Assembly (NCBI RefSeq): GCF_001713395.1
Contig: NZ_CP016450.1
Span: forward strand, 3,564,501 to 3,628,500
Length of the DNA: 64,000 nucleotides
Reading direction: 5' to 3'
Origin: Sinorhizobium sp. RAC02
Lineage (GTDB): Bacteria; Pseudomonadota; Alphaproteobacteria; Rhizobiales; Rhizobiaceae
Shown: positions 35,265 to 43,789 of the stretch, piece after piece
How positions within the stretch are numbered: the first letter of the stretch is position 1
Layout of the letters: each line of letters opens with the position of its first letter
Notes under the pieces: generated by a model
Seen by the model: only the letters and a program-made list of their open reading frames with translations
The model's database searches: none
Told to the model about the DNA's origin: nothing
Translations under genes and position numbers: made by a program

Positions 35265-36194
35265 ATGGCCATTCTTCTTCTGGCAGATCACGACAACGCG
35301 CATCTTTCCGACCAGACGGCGAAAGCGCTGACGGCGGCAGGCAAGATCGGTTCCGACGTGCATGTGCTCGTCGCCGGCGCCGGTGCCAAGGCGGCGGCCG
35401 AACAGGCGGCAAAGCTCTCGGGTGTTTCCAAGGTGCTCGTCGCCGAGGATGCCAGCCTTGCCAACAACCTGGCGGAACCGCTGGCAGCACTCATCGTGTC
35501 GCTTGCCGGCTCCTACGACGCGATCGTCTCGGCCGCGACCTCGGTCGGCAAGAACGTGCTGCCGCGCGTGGCAGCGCTGCTCGACGTCGCGCAGGTCTCG
35601 GAAATCACCGAGGTCGTCTCCGCCGATACGTTCAAGCGCCCGATCTATGCGGGCAATGCGATCCAGACGGTGCAGTCGACCGACGCCAAGAAGGTGATCA
35701 CGGTGCGCACCGCATCCTTCGCCGCTGCCGGCGAGGGTGGCAGCGCATCGATCGAAACCATCGCGGCCGCCGCAAACCCGGGTCTGTCCAGCCACGTGAA
35801 GGACGCCCTGTCGTCCTCCGACCGTCCGGAACTGACGTCTGCAAAAATCATCATCTCGGGCGGCCGTGCGCTCGGCTCGTCGGAGAAGTTCCAGGAGGTC
35901 ATCCTTCCGGTCGCCGACAAGCTCGGTGCTGCCGTCGGCGCATCGCGCGCTGCGGTCGATGCGGGCTACGCGCCGAACGACTGGCAGGTCGGGCAGACGG
36001 GCAAGGTTGTCGCCCCGCAGCTCTACATCGCCTGCGGCATCTCGGGCGCCATCCAGCATCTCGCCGGCATGAAGGATTCGAAGGTGATCGTCGCGATCAA
36101 CAAGGACGAGGAGGCACCGATCTTCCAGGTCGCCGACTACGGCCTCGTCGCCGATCTCTTCGAGGCACTGCCGGAGTTGCAGAAGGCGCTCTGA
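35265..36194 (+). CDS. etfA: Electron transfer flavoprotein subunit alpha
   Basis: A 309-residue ETF alpha subunit. The C-terminal FAD domain contains [53 protein letters not shown] and [23 protein letters not shown], all signature blocks. It forms a heterodimer with EtfB. It is placed before hbdA, an arrangement common in Alphaproteobacteria, though a strong terminator intervenes. Confidence 0.98.
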   Translation: MAILLLADHDNAHLSDQTAKALTAAGKIGSDVHVLVAGAGAKAAAEQAAKLSGVSKVLVAEDASLANNLAEPLAALIVSLAGSYDAIVSAATSVGKNVLPRVAALLDVAQVSEITEVVSADTFKRPIYAGNAIQTVQSTDAKKVITVRTASFAAAGEGGSASIETIAAAANPGLSSHVKDALSSSDRPELTSAKIIISGGRALGSSEKFQEVILPVADKLGAAVGASRAAVDAGYAPNDWQVGQTGKVVAPQLYIACGISGAIQHLAGMKDSKVIVAINKDEEAPIFQVADYGLVADLFEALPELQKAL

Positions 36195-36261
36195 GCCGAC
36201 CAAGGTCGCGCTTTGCGACGAGGATTTCACTGGAAAAATGCGTCGCAGCGCTTTATCACTT

Positions 36262-36295
36262 CACCGGGCCGGCTTGACCGGCCCGGTGTTTTTTT
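36262..36295 (+). terminator. Rho-independent terminator of etfBA
   Basis: CACCGGGCCGG, 5-nt loop, CCGGCCCGGTG, followed by seven T. An 11-bp GC-rich stem makes this the best terminator in the window. Confidence 0.92.
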
Positions 36296-36338
36296 GTGCC
36301 ATCGGGGCGCGGAATGAGATGACGGGGCGGTTGGCGCT

Positions 36339-37211
36339 ATGATCAAAAACGTCGGTATTGTGGGTGCAGGCCAGATGGGGTGCGGGATCGCGCATGTCGC
36401 GGCCGTCGCAGGCTACAAGGTCCATATCTACGACCTGTCGCCCGAACGGGTCGAAACCGGCCTTGCAACGATCAACGGCAATTTCGCTCGCCAGGTTTCC
36501 TCCGGCAAGATGACCGAGGACGAGCGCAAGAAGGCAATGGCGCTCATCAAGGGCTCCGCCGACGTCAACGATCTCTCCGATGCAGATCTCGTCATCGAGG
36601 CGGCGACCGAAGATGAGACCGTCAAGCGCAAGATTTATGGCCAGGTCTGTTCCGTGCTGAAGCCGGAAGCGATCCTTGCCACCAACACATCGTCGCTTTC
36701 GATTACGCGTCTGGCATCCGCCACCGACCGGCCGGAGCGTTTCATGGGCATTCACTTCATGAACCCGGTGCCGGTCATGAAGCTCGTCGAACTCGTGCGC
36801 GGCATCGCGACCGAAGAAGGCACGTTTGCCGCGGCCAAGGCCTTCGTCGCCTCGCTCGACAAGACGATCACGGTTGCCGAGGATTTCCCGGCCTTCATCG
36901 TCAACCGCATCCTGCTGCCGATGATCAACGAGGCGATCTATACGCTTTATGAAGGCGTCGGTTCGGTGGACGCGATCGACACCGCGATGCGGCTCGGTGC
37001 CAACCATCCGATGGGCCCGCTCCAGCTTGCCGATTTCATCGGCCTCGACACCTGCCTTTCGATCATGCAGGTGCTGCATGACGGGCTCGCCGATTCCAAG
37101 TATCGCCCATGCCCGCTCTTGGTGAAATATGTCGAAGCCGGCTGGCTCGGCCGCAAGTCCGGCCGCGGCTTCTACGACTATCGGGGCGAGGTTCCGGTCC
37201 CGACCCGCTGA
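36339..37211 (+). CDS. hbdA: 3-hydroxybutyryl-CoA dehydrogenase
   Basis: A 290-residue member of the 3-hydroxyacyl-CoA dehydrogenase family. The NAD-binding motif is GIVGAGQMGCGIA at about residue 5, then ATNTSSLSIT, the catalytic histidine in GIHFMNPVPVM, and the C-terminal dimer domain (FIVNRILLPMINEAIY). It reduces acetoacetyl-CoA or oxidises 3-hydroxybutyryl-CoA in short-chain and PHB metabolism. It follows etfBA but after a strong terminator, so it has its own promoter. Confidence 0.96.
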   Translation: MIKNVGIVGAGQMGCGIAHVAAVAGYKVHIYDLSPERVETGLATINGNFARQVSSGKMTEDERKKAMALIKGSADVNDLSDADLVIEAATEDETVKRKIYGQVCSVLKPEAILATNTSSLSITRLASATDRPERFMGIHFMNPVPVMKLVELVRGIATEEGTFAAAKAFVASLDKTITVAEDFPAFIVNRILLPMINEAIYTLYEGVGSVDAIDTAMRLGANHPMGPLQLADFIGLDTCLSIMQVLHDGLADSKYRPCPLLVKYVEAGWLGRKSGRGFYDYRGEVPVPTR

Positions 37212-37262
37212 CGGTCAGGCTGGAGATTCCCCGAGCCGTCCCTTTCAGGGAAAATTGTTTCG

Positions 37263-37285
37263 CCTGCCGCAGGAGCCGCGGCAGG
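37263..37285. terminator. Hairpin after hbdA
   Basis: CCTGCCGC, 7-nt loop, GCGGCAGG, 52 bp after the hbdA stop. No T-run; it may end hbdA transcripts or be part of the sbp leader. Confidence 0.4.
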
Positions 37286-37324
37286 AGATACCTCGGATCG
37301 CACGCCTCCGCCCGGTATTGTCTG

Positions 37325-37354
37325 CCCGAATTCAATTTCCATTCGGGGTTTTTC
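37325..37354 (+). promoter_or_regulatory. Leader hairpin immediately before sbp
   Basis: CCCGAAT, 9-nt loop, ATTCGGG, then GTTTTTC, ending 2 bases before the sbp ATG. The right arm covers the only G-rich stretch that could be a ribosome site. It looks like a terminator or a translation-blocking hairpin at the head of the sulfate operon. Confidence 0.5.
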
Positions 37355-37356
37355 AG

Positions 37357-38340
37357 ATGAAACGTTTGCTCCTTCTCGGCGTGGCCCTCCTCGGCCTCGC
37401 CGCTCCGTTCTCCGCGCATGCCGCCGACAAGCTGCTCAACGCCTCCTATGACGTGGCGCGCGAGCTTTTCGCCGCCGAGAACGAAGCCTTCGTGAAGGCG
37501 CATCCAGGCGTCACCATCGACCAGTCGCATGGCGGCACCTCCAAGCAGGCGCGCGCCATCGTTGAAGGCCTTGAAGCCGATGTCGTGACCTTCAACCAGG
37601 TGACGGACATCGACTTCCTCGTGAAGAACGGTTTTGTCGCCGAAGGTTGGCAGCAGAAATTCCCGAACAATGCTTCGCCCTTCTACTCCTTTCCGTCCTT
37701 CCTGGTGCGCGCCGGCAACCCGAAGAACATCAAGGACTGGGCAGACCTTGCCCGTGACGACGTGAAGGTCATCTTCCCGAACCCCAAGACCTCGGGCAAT
37801 GCGCGCTACACCTACCTGGCGGCCACCGCCTACGCCAAGGAAGCGTTCAAGGACGATCCGGCCAAGGTCGAGGAGTTCATCACCAAGATCTTCGACAATG
37901 TACCGGTCTTCGACACGGGCGGCCGCGCAGCGACGACGACCTTCGTCGAGCGTGAAATCGGCGACGTGATCATCACCTTCGAAGCCGAGACCAAGTCGAT
38001 CGCCAAGCAGTATGGTGAAGACAAGTTCCAGAGCGTCGTGCCGTCGGTCTCGCTTCTCTCCGAATTCCCTGTCGCCATTGTCGACAAGGTGGCAGACAGC
38101 CATGGCAGCCGGGATCTCGCAAAATCCTATCTCGACTTCCTCTATGCGCCGGAAGGCCAGAAGATCGCCGCTGAATTCGGCCACCGCGTCCATGACGAAA
38201 AGGTTGCCGCCGAGTTCAAGGACCAGTTCCCGGAAATCCGCCTCGTGAACGTCGATGACGTCTTCGGCGGCTGGAAGAAGATTTCCGAAGAGCACTTCGC
38301 TGAAGGCGGCACGCTGGACAAGATCTACGGCAGCCGCTGA
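37357..38340 (+). CDS. sbp: Sulfate ABC transporter substrate-binding protein
   Basis: A 327-residue periplasmic binding protein. A signal peptide (MKRLLLLGVALLGLAAPFSAHA) precedes DKLLNASYDVARELF, a signature of Sbp/CysP proteins, with SHGGTSKQA and the anion-binding FPNPKTSGNARY. It captures sulfate (and maybe thiosulfate) for the CysTWA transporter encoded downstream. The gene is separated from cysT by 133 bp holding a strong hairpin and a dispersed element, which may let it be expressed above the permeases. Confidence 0.96.
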   Translation: MKRLLLLGVALLGLAAPFSAHAADKLLNASYDVARELFAAENEAFVKAHPGVTIDQSHGGTSKQARAIVEGLEADVVTFNQVTDIDFLVKNGFVAEGWQQKFPNNASPFYSFPSFLVRAGNPKNIKDWADLARDDVKVIFPNPKTSGNARYTYLAATAYAKEAFKDDPAKVEEFITKIFDNVPVFDTGGRAATTTFVEREIGDVIITFEAETKSIAKQYGEDKFQSVVPSVSLLSEFPVAIVDKVADSHGSRDLAKSYLDFLYAPEGQKIAAEFGHRVHDEKVAAEFKDQFPEIRLVNVDDVFGGWKKISEEHFAEGGTLDKIYGSR

Positions 38341-38365
38341 TCGCCCAAAGCCATTGTTTTTCCGG

Positions 38366-38394
38366 CAACCGGCGGGCATGGAGCCCGCCGGTTG
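38366..38394 (+). promoter_or_regulatory. Intercistronic hairpin between sbp and cysT
   Basis: CAACCGGCGGGC, 5-nt loop, GCCCGCCGGTTG: a 12-bp perfect stem without T-run, 26 bp after the sbp stop. It probably blocks 3' exonucleases or partly stops transcription, raising sbp product relative to the permeases. Confidence 0.65.
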
Positions 38395-38413
38395 TTGGCA
38401 TGAAAAGCGCGAT

Positions 38414-38454
38414 GCATTCCAGTCGGAAACGCCACGCCTTTTTCCTGGAATTGC
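38414..38454 (+). repeat. Dispersed hairpin element, copy 3
   Basis: Arms GCATTCC (one base short) and GGAATTGC; inner arms GGAAA and TTTCC. It ends 19 bp before the cysT start, close to its ribosome site, as copy 1 does for another gene. Confidence 0.7.
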
Positions 38455-38473
38455 TTGAGAAAGGACGCGCGCT

Positions 38474-39295
38474 TTGAGACGGCGTGTACTGCCCGGATTG
38501 CCGCTCGCGCTCGGCATCACCCTTGTCTATGTGGCCATCATCGTGGTGCTGCCGCTGGCTGCGCTCGTCTTCAAGGCGGCAAGCCTCGGGCCGGCGGATT
38601 ACTGGCGCATCATTTCGTCGGATCGCGCCTTTGCCAGCTACCGCGTAACGGTGCTCTGTGCGCTCGCCGCAACGGTCTTCAACCTCGTCTTCGGCATGGC
38701 GCTCGCCTGGGTGCTGGTGCGTTATCGCTTCCCGGGCCGCCGGCTGGTCGATGCGCTGGTCGACCTGCCATTCGCGCTGCCGACGGCGGTTGCGGGCATT
38801 GCGCTCACCACGCTGTTTGCCACCAACGGCTGGTTCGGCGCGCCGCTGTCGCTTCTCGGCATTAAGGTCGCCTATACGCAGCTTGGCATCATCGTCGCGA
38901 TGAGCTTCACCAGCATTCCCTTCATCGTACGCACCGTGCAGCCGGTGCTGGAAGAGCTGGATCCGGCGCTGGAGGAGGCCGGGCAGACGCTGGGCGCCAG
39001 TGACCTCTCGATCTTCGTCGGCGTCATCCTGCCGCTTCTGACACCGGCACTGCTCGCCGGCGTGTCGCTCTCCTTCGCGCGCAGCCTCGGCGAGTTCGGC
39101 GCCATCATCTTCATCGCCGGCAACCAGCCGTTCTCGACGGAAATTACCGCACTCCTCGCCTTCATCCGGCTCGAGGAATACGACTATCCGGCCTCCGCCG
39201 CGATCGCCTCCGTCATGCTGCTGACGGCCTTCGTGATGCTCGCCATCACCAACCTGATGCAGGCGCGTGCCCTGCGCTACACGGTGCGGGGCTGA
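38474..39295 (+). CDS. cysT: Sulfate ABC transporter permease subunit CysT
   Basis: A 273-residue permease with six transmembrane helices. The ABC permease coupling loop EEAGQTLGASDLSIFVGVILPLLTPA is at about residues 175-200, and ARSLGEFGAIIFIAGN is typical of CysT. It starts with TTG after GAGAAAGGAC; no better in-frame start is visible. It forms the membrane channel with CysW. The stop lies 2 bp before the cysW ATG. Confidence 0.95.
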   Translation: MRRRVLPGLPLALGITLVYVAIIVVLPLAALVFKAASLGPADYWRIISSDRAFASYRVTVLCALAATVFNLVFGMALAWVLVRYRFPGRRLVDALVDLPFALPTAVAGIALTTLFATNGWFGAPLSLLGIKVAYTQLGIIVAMSFTSIPFIVRTVQPVLEELDPALEEAGQTLGASDLSIFVGVILPLLTPALLAGVSLSFARSLGEFGAIIFIAGNQPFSTEITALLAFIRLEEYDYPASAAIASVMLLTAFVMLAITNLMQARALRYTVRG

Positions 39296-39297
39296 CC

Positions 39298-40194
39298 ATG
39301 GTGCACAACAGAAAAGGCAAGCCGCCGCGGGTGGGCGACAACACGGTCTTCCGCCGTTCGCTGCTCGGCATCGTGCTCGTGTTCGTCGGGTTGATGATCG
39401 TCGCGCCGCTGGTCGTCATCGCGGTCGAGGCGTTTTCGCGCGGTGTAGTCTATTTCGCCGAGTCGATTGCCGATCCGGATACGCGCCACGCCATCCTGCT
39501 GACGGTCATCACCGCGCTTATCGCCGTGCCGATCAACACGGCCTTCGGTGTGGCGGCCGCCTGGGCGATCACCAAACACGATTTCCGTGGCAAGCGGCTG
39601 CTCACCGTCATTATCGAGCTGCCCTTCTCGGTTTCGCCGATTGTCGCGGGTGTGGCCTATCTCTTCGTCTATGGCTTGCAGGGGCTGTTCGGTCCGGTGC
39701 TACAATCGATGGAGATCAAGATCCTCTTCGCGCTGCCCGGCATCGTGCTCGCCAGCATGTTCGTGACGGCACCTTTCGTGGCGCGCGAGCTGATTCCGCT
39801 GATGCAGGCGCAGGGGCGTGACCTCGAAGAGGCGGCGACATCGCTCGGGGCGAGCGGCTGGCGGACCTTCTTCTCCGTGACATTGCCGAACATCAAATGG
39901 GCGCTGCTCTATGGCGTCGTGCTCTGCAATTCACGTGTCATGGGCGAGTTCGGCGCGGTCTCCGTCGTCTCCGGTAACATCCGTGGCCAGACCAACACGC
40001 TGCCGCTGCATATCGAGCTGCTGTATCACGACTACAACGCGGCCGGCTCCTTCGCCGCCGCATCCATTCTCGCCTGCCTCGCCATCGTGACGCTCGTCGT
40101 CAAGGTGGCGCTGGAGCGGCAGGGCGCAGGGCGCGTTCAGCGCCCCGCAGCGCTTGCCGGCGCCGACAGCATCATTCCGGAGGTCAAGCCTTGA
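39298..40194 (+). CDS. cysW: Sulfate ABC transporter permease subunit CysW
   Basis: A 298-residue permease with about six helices. The segment LEEAATSLGASGWRTFFSVTLPNIKWA is the coupling loop and NSRVMGEFGAVSVVSGNIRG is a CysW signature. The polar N-terminal 20 residues are cytoplasmic. It is 2 bp from cysT and overlaps cysA by 4 bases, so the three are one operon. Confidence 0.96.
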   Translation: MVHNRKGKPPRVGDNTVFRRSLLGIVLVFVGLMIVAPLVVIAVEAFSRGVVYFAESIADPDTRHAILLTVITALIAVPINTAFGVAAAWAITKHDFRGKRLLTVIIELPFSVSPIVAGVAYLFVYGLQGLFGPVLQSMEIKILFALPGIVLASMFVTAPFVARELIPLMQAQGRDLEEAATSLGASGWRTFFSVTLPNIKWALLYGVVLCNSRVMGEFGAVSVVSGNIRGQTNTLPLHIELLYHDYNAAGSFAAASILACLAIVTLVVKVALERQGAGRVQRPAALAGADSIIPEVKP

Positions 40195-41213
40195 AGATCC
40201 GCCTCGACAATGTGGTCAAGGAGTTCGAGACGTTTCGTGCCGTGCACGGCGTCTCGCTCGATATCGGTAGCGGCGAGCTGGTAGCGCTGCTCGGCCCGTC
40301 CGGCTCCGGCAAGACGACGATCCTGCGCATGGTCGCCGGCCTCGAATATGCCGATGCCGGTGCGATCTATTTCGGCGACGAGAACGCGACGGATATTCCG
40401 GTGCGCGATCGCGGCGTCGGCTTCGTCTTCCAGCATTACGCGCTGTTCCCGCACATGACGGTGGGCGAGAACATCGCCTTCGGCATGAAGGTCTCCAAGG
40501 TGAAGCGCTCGCCTCAGGCGATTGCCGAGCGGGTCAAGGAACTGCTCGACCTCGTGCAACTGAGCGGTCTCAAGGATCGTTTCCCCGCCCAGATTTCCGG
40601 CGGCCAGCGCCAGCGCGTGGCACTTGCCCGCGCACTTGCCGTCGATCCGCGTGTGTTGCTGCTCGACGAGCCTTTTGGCGCGCTCGACGCCAATGTGCGT
40701 CGCGACCTGCGCCGCTGGCTTCGAAAAATCCATGACGAGCTCGGCATCACCACGCTTTTCGTGACGCACGACCAGGAGGAGGCGCTCGACCTCGCTGATC
40801 GTGTCGTCATTCTCAACAAGGGCAAGATCGTGCAGGAAGGCACGCCGGAAGCGGTCTGCCGCAACCCTGCCGATGCCTTCGTGATGAATTTTCTCGGTGA
40901 CGCCAACAAGCTCGATGCCGATATCCGCGGTGGCAAGGCCTATGTCGATGCAGTCGCCTTCGACGCCGAGGGCGTGGCCGATGGCAGCGGGCAGATCCTC
41001 TTCCGCCCAGCGGATGTCAGCTGGCGCGAGCACGGCCACGGCATTGCCGCGCGTATCCTGCGCGTCATCGACCGGCCGGATTCGCGCCGCGTGCTGGCTA
41101 TGACCGGCAGCGGCCAGGCCGTCGAGTTCGATACGGTGCCGGAATTCCCGCACCGCAAGGGCGAGGAAGGCTTCATCGACATTCGCCGGCCGCGTGTCTA
41201 CGCGGCGGCTTGA
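40191..41213 (+). CDS. cysA: Sulfate/thiosulfate ABC transporter ATP-binding protein CysA
   Basis: A 340-residue ATPase. Walker A GPSGSGKTT is at about residues 35-43, the Q-loop FVFQHYALFPHMTV near 78, signature SGGQRQR near 131 and Walker B LLLDEPFGALDA near 152; a C-terminal TOBE-like regulatory part begins at about 235. Powers sulfate import. Overlap with cysW is 4 bases. Confidence 0.97.
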   Translation: MKIRLDNVVKEFETFRAVHGVSLDIGSGELVALLGPSGSGKTTILRMVAGLEYADAGAIYFGDENATDIPVRDRGVGFVFQHYALFPHMTVGENIAFGMKVSKVKRSPQAIAERVKELLDLVQLSGLKDRFPAQISGGQRQRVALARALAVDPRVLLLDEPFGALDANVRRDLRRWLRKIHDELGITTLFVTHDQEEALDLADRVVILNKGKIVQEGTPEAVCRNPADAFVMNFLGDANKLDADIRGGKAYVDAVAFDAEGVADGSGQILFRPADVSWREHGHGIAARILRVIDRPDSRRVLAMTGSGQAVEFDTVPEFPHRKGEEGFIDIRRPRVYAAA

Positions 41214-41255
41214 CGGCATAGTCGAGAGCACCCCCCTCGTCCGGCCTGCGGGCCA

Positions 41256-41324
41256 CCTTCTCCCCGCTGGGGAGAAGGGGATAAGCCGCAAGGTCTCTAT
41301 TCCCCTCTCCCCAGCGGGGAGAGG
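41256..41324. repeat. Pair of REP-like palindromes after cysA
   Basis: CCTTCTCCCC-GCT-GGGGAGAAGG (41256-41278) and CCTCTCCCC-AGC-GGGGAGAGG (41304-41324) lie in tandem between convergent cysA and the TlpA-like gene, within a longer CCCCCCTC...GGGAGG stretch (41229-41360). They resemble extragenic palindromes common in Rhizobiales and may stop both transcripts. Confidence 0.7.
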
Positions 41325-41382
41325 TCCGCCGAGCGAAGCGGAGGCGGTGTGAGGGAGGCTCCGCCCGTTGCGCGTGCCGCTG

Positions 41383-42057
41383 TCAGCTCTTCGGTGTCGC
41401 CAGCGCGGCGTTGATCAAGGCCTTGGCGTCCTCGCTGTCCCAGGCGGCGGGGCCGTTCATGGCGGAGATCAGGCAGCCCTTGTCGTCCATCAGCAGGGTG
41501 ACGGGCAAACCGAAGGCGAGGCCTTCCTTCTTCAGCGTGTTGAAGACGCCCATCGACGCATCGCGATAGTAGCCGAGGTCGTTGACGCCCGTTTCGGTGA
41601 GGAAGGCTTTCGGCTTCTCGTCGTCACCGGTGTCGATATTGATCGCCACGACCTCGAATTTATCGCTGCCGAGCTCCTTTTCGAGCGCGTTGAGTGCCGG
41701 CATTTCCTCGCGGCAGGGTCCGCACCAGGTGGCCCAGAGATTGACGAGCAGGGTCTTGCCGGCGAAGTCGGCGATCGTTTTCTTCTTGCCGTCCGGTCCG
41801 TCAAAGACGAGGTCGGGCAGCGGACGATGTTCATCGACGGTGCGCATGGCGGCGACCTGGCCCTTCGAGAAGGGCGTGATGGCTGCTGCTTTTTCGGCAG
41901 CGGCGGCGCAGGCGGCGGGATCGGCCGAGGCCACCGCGCCATTGCCAGACAGGCTTTCCTTCACGTATATCGCTGCACCACCGGCGAGAAGTCCGGCCAG
42001 TCCCGCGATGGCGATCAGCTTCGTGGCGGGCAGGCCGAGTTTCTTCTTCACTGTCAT
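41383..42057 (-). CDS. TlpA-like thiol:disulfide interchange protein
   Basis: A 224-residue protein with a signal-anchor ([18 protein letters not shown]) and a periplasmic thioredoxin-like domain. The active site is WATWCGPC and the cis-proline loop is GLPVTLL, followed by a conserved C in DDKGCL. It resembles TlpA/CcmG-type reductases used in cytochrome oxidase or c assembly. The start at 42057 follows GGAGAAAG. It is divergent from argH with 24 bp between starts, which is usual for the tlpA-argH pair in rhizobia. Confidence 0.93.
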   Translation of the reverse strand: MTVKKKLGLPATKLIAIAGLAGLLAGGAAIYVKESLSGNGAVASADPAACAAAAEKAAAITPFSKGQVAAMRTVDEHRPLPDLVFDGPDGKKKTIADFAGKTLLVNLWATWCGPCREEMPALNALEKELGSDKFEVVAINIDTGDDEKPKAFLTETGVNDLGYYRDASMGVFNTLKKEGLAFGLPVTLLMDDKGCLISAMNGPAAWDSEDAKALINAALATPKS

Positions 42058-42081
42058 TTCTTTCTCCAGGATAGGCATCCC

Positions 42082-43485
42082 ATGGCTGACGGCAATTCCG
42101 AGACGAAATCCTCGAACCAGATGTGGGGCGGCCGGTTCGCCTCGGGACCGGATGCGATCATGGAGGAGATAAATGCCTCCATCGGCTTCGACAAGAAGCT
42201 TTACGCCCAGGACATCCGCGGCTCAAAGGCGCATGCCGAAATGCTCGCCCATCAGGGCATTATTTCGGCGGACGATAAGGAAAAGATCGTTCACGGTCTC
42301 GACACGATCCTGTCAGAGATCGAAAGCGGCCAGTTCGAGTTCTCGCGCCGTCTCGAAGACATCCATATGAACGTCGAGGCGCGCCTCGCGACGCTGATCG
42401 GCCCGGCCGCCGGCCGCCTGCACACCGCCCGTTCGCGCAACGACCAGGTGGCGCTCGATTTCCGCCTCTGGGTGAAGGAAGAGCTGCAGAAGACGGAAAA
42501 GGCGCTGACCGGCCTGATCGCCGCCTTCCTTGATCGCGCGGAAGAGCATGCCGACACCGTCATGCCAGGCTTTACCCATCTCCAGACGGCGCAGCCGGTG
42601 ACCTTCGGGCACCATTGCATGGCCTATGTGGAAATGTTCGGCCGCGACCGCCAGCGCGTGCGCCACGCCATCGAACATCTCGACGAGAGCCCGATCGGCG
42701 CCGCAGCACTCGCTGGAACCGGCTATGCCATCGACCGGCACATGACGGCCAAGGCGCTCGGTTTCCGCGAGCCGACGCGCAACTCGATCGACACCGTGTC
42801 GGACCGCGATTTTGCGCTGGAATTCCTGTCGATCGCCGCGATCGCCGCGGTGCATCTGTCGCGCCTTGCGGAAGAGATCGTCATCTGGTCGACGCCGCAG
42901 TTCGGTTTCATCCGCCTGTCGGATGCCTTCTCCACCGGTTCCTCGATCATGCCGCAGAAGAAGAACCCCGACGCCGCCGAGCTGGTGCGTGCCAAGACCG
43001 GCCGCATCAACGGCTCGCTGATCGCGCTGCTCACCGTCATGAAGGGCCTGCCGCTTGCCTATTCCAAGGACATGCAGGAAGACAAGGAACAGGTCTTTGA
43101 CGCGGCCGAAAGCATCGAACTGGCGATTGCCGCGATGACCGGCATGGTGCGCGACATGACGATCCGCACGGACAAGATGAAGGCGGCGGCTGGCTCCGGC
43201 TATTCCACCGCCACCGACCTTGCCGACTGGCTGGTGCGCGAGGCGGGGCTTCCCTTCCGCGACGCTCACCATGTGACGGGCCGCGCCGTGGCGCTTGCGG
43301 AGAGCAACGGCTGCGACCTCGCCGAATTGTCGCTGGAGGACCTGCAGGCGATCCACGCCTCGATCACCGCTGATATCTTCAACGTGCTGACGGTCGAGGC
43401 CTCGGTCGCCAGCCGGAAGAGCTATGGCGGCACCGCACCTTCCGAAGTCAGGAAGCAGATCGCCTGGTGGCGGCAGCGGAACTGA
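42082..43485 (+). CDS. argH: Argininosuccinate lyase
   Basis: A 467-residue fumarase/aspartase-superfamily enzyme that splits argininosuccinate to arginine and fumarate. [21 protein letters not shown] at the start, [36 protein letters not shown] and the catalytic-loop signature [12 protein letters not shown] (about residue 289) are present. The start at 42082 gives the family length. It heads the argH-lptM-lysA group. Confidence 0.98.
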   Translation: MADGNSETKSSNQMWGGRFASGPDAIMEEINASIGFDKKLYAQDIRGSKAHAEMLAHQGIISADDKEKIVHGLDTILSEIESGQFEFSRRLEDIHMNVEARLATLIGPAAGRLHTARSRNDQVALDFRLWVKEELQKTEKALTGLIAAFLDRAEEHADTVMPGFTHLQTAQPVTFGHHCMAYVEMFGRDRQRVRHAIEHLDESPIGAAALAGTGYAIDRHMTAKALGFREPTRNSIDTVSDRDFALEFLSIAAIAAVHLSRLAEEIVIWSTPQFGFIRLSDAFSTGSSIMPQKKNPDAAELVRAKTGRINGSLIALLTVMKGLPLAYSKDMQEDKEQVFDAAESIELAIAAMTGMVRDMTIRTDKMKAAAGSGYSTATDLADWLVREAGLPFRDAHHVTGRAVALAESNGCDLAELSLEDLQAIHASITADIFNVLTVEASVASRKSYGGTAPSEVRKQIAWWRQRN

Positions 43486-43590
43486 TCAGGTTGCTTGCAG
43501 GACTCATCAGCAGATTAAGGGTGCACAAGGGCGGGCGAATTCGCTAAGGATGATGCCCACCCGACCACCCGAGTTTCCAGGGAACGCTTC

Positions 43591-43776
43591 ATGACACGCA
43601 TCGATATCGGCAGGCTGGCTCTTGTGCTCTGCCTTTCCGCGGCGGTTCTCACTGCCTGCGGCCGCAAGGGCGATCTCGACCTGCCGGGCGGCGCAAAACC
43701 GGTCGTGAAGACCATCGACGGCAAGAAGGTCGAGCAGGTCGAAGACAAGCCCTTCATTCTCGACCCTCTTCTCTGA
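43591..43776 (+). CDS. lptM: Small lipoprotein, LptM-like
   Basis: A 61-residue lipoprotein. The N-terminal hydrophobic stretch ends with the lipobox LTAC at residues 20-23, followed by GRKGDLDLP, the conserved start of YifL/LptM proteins that help mature the LPS translocon LptDE. The gene stands between argH and lysA, the same neighbourhood as in E. coli-type genomes (lptM-dapF) and many Alphaproteobacteria. It ends 13 bp before lysA. Confidence 0.9.
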   Translation: MTRIDIGRLALVLCLSAAVLTACGRKGDLDLPGGAKPVVKTIDGKKVEQVEDKPFILDPLL

Positions 43777-43789
43777 CGGAAAACAACTC

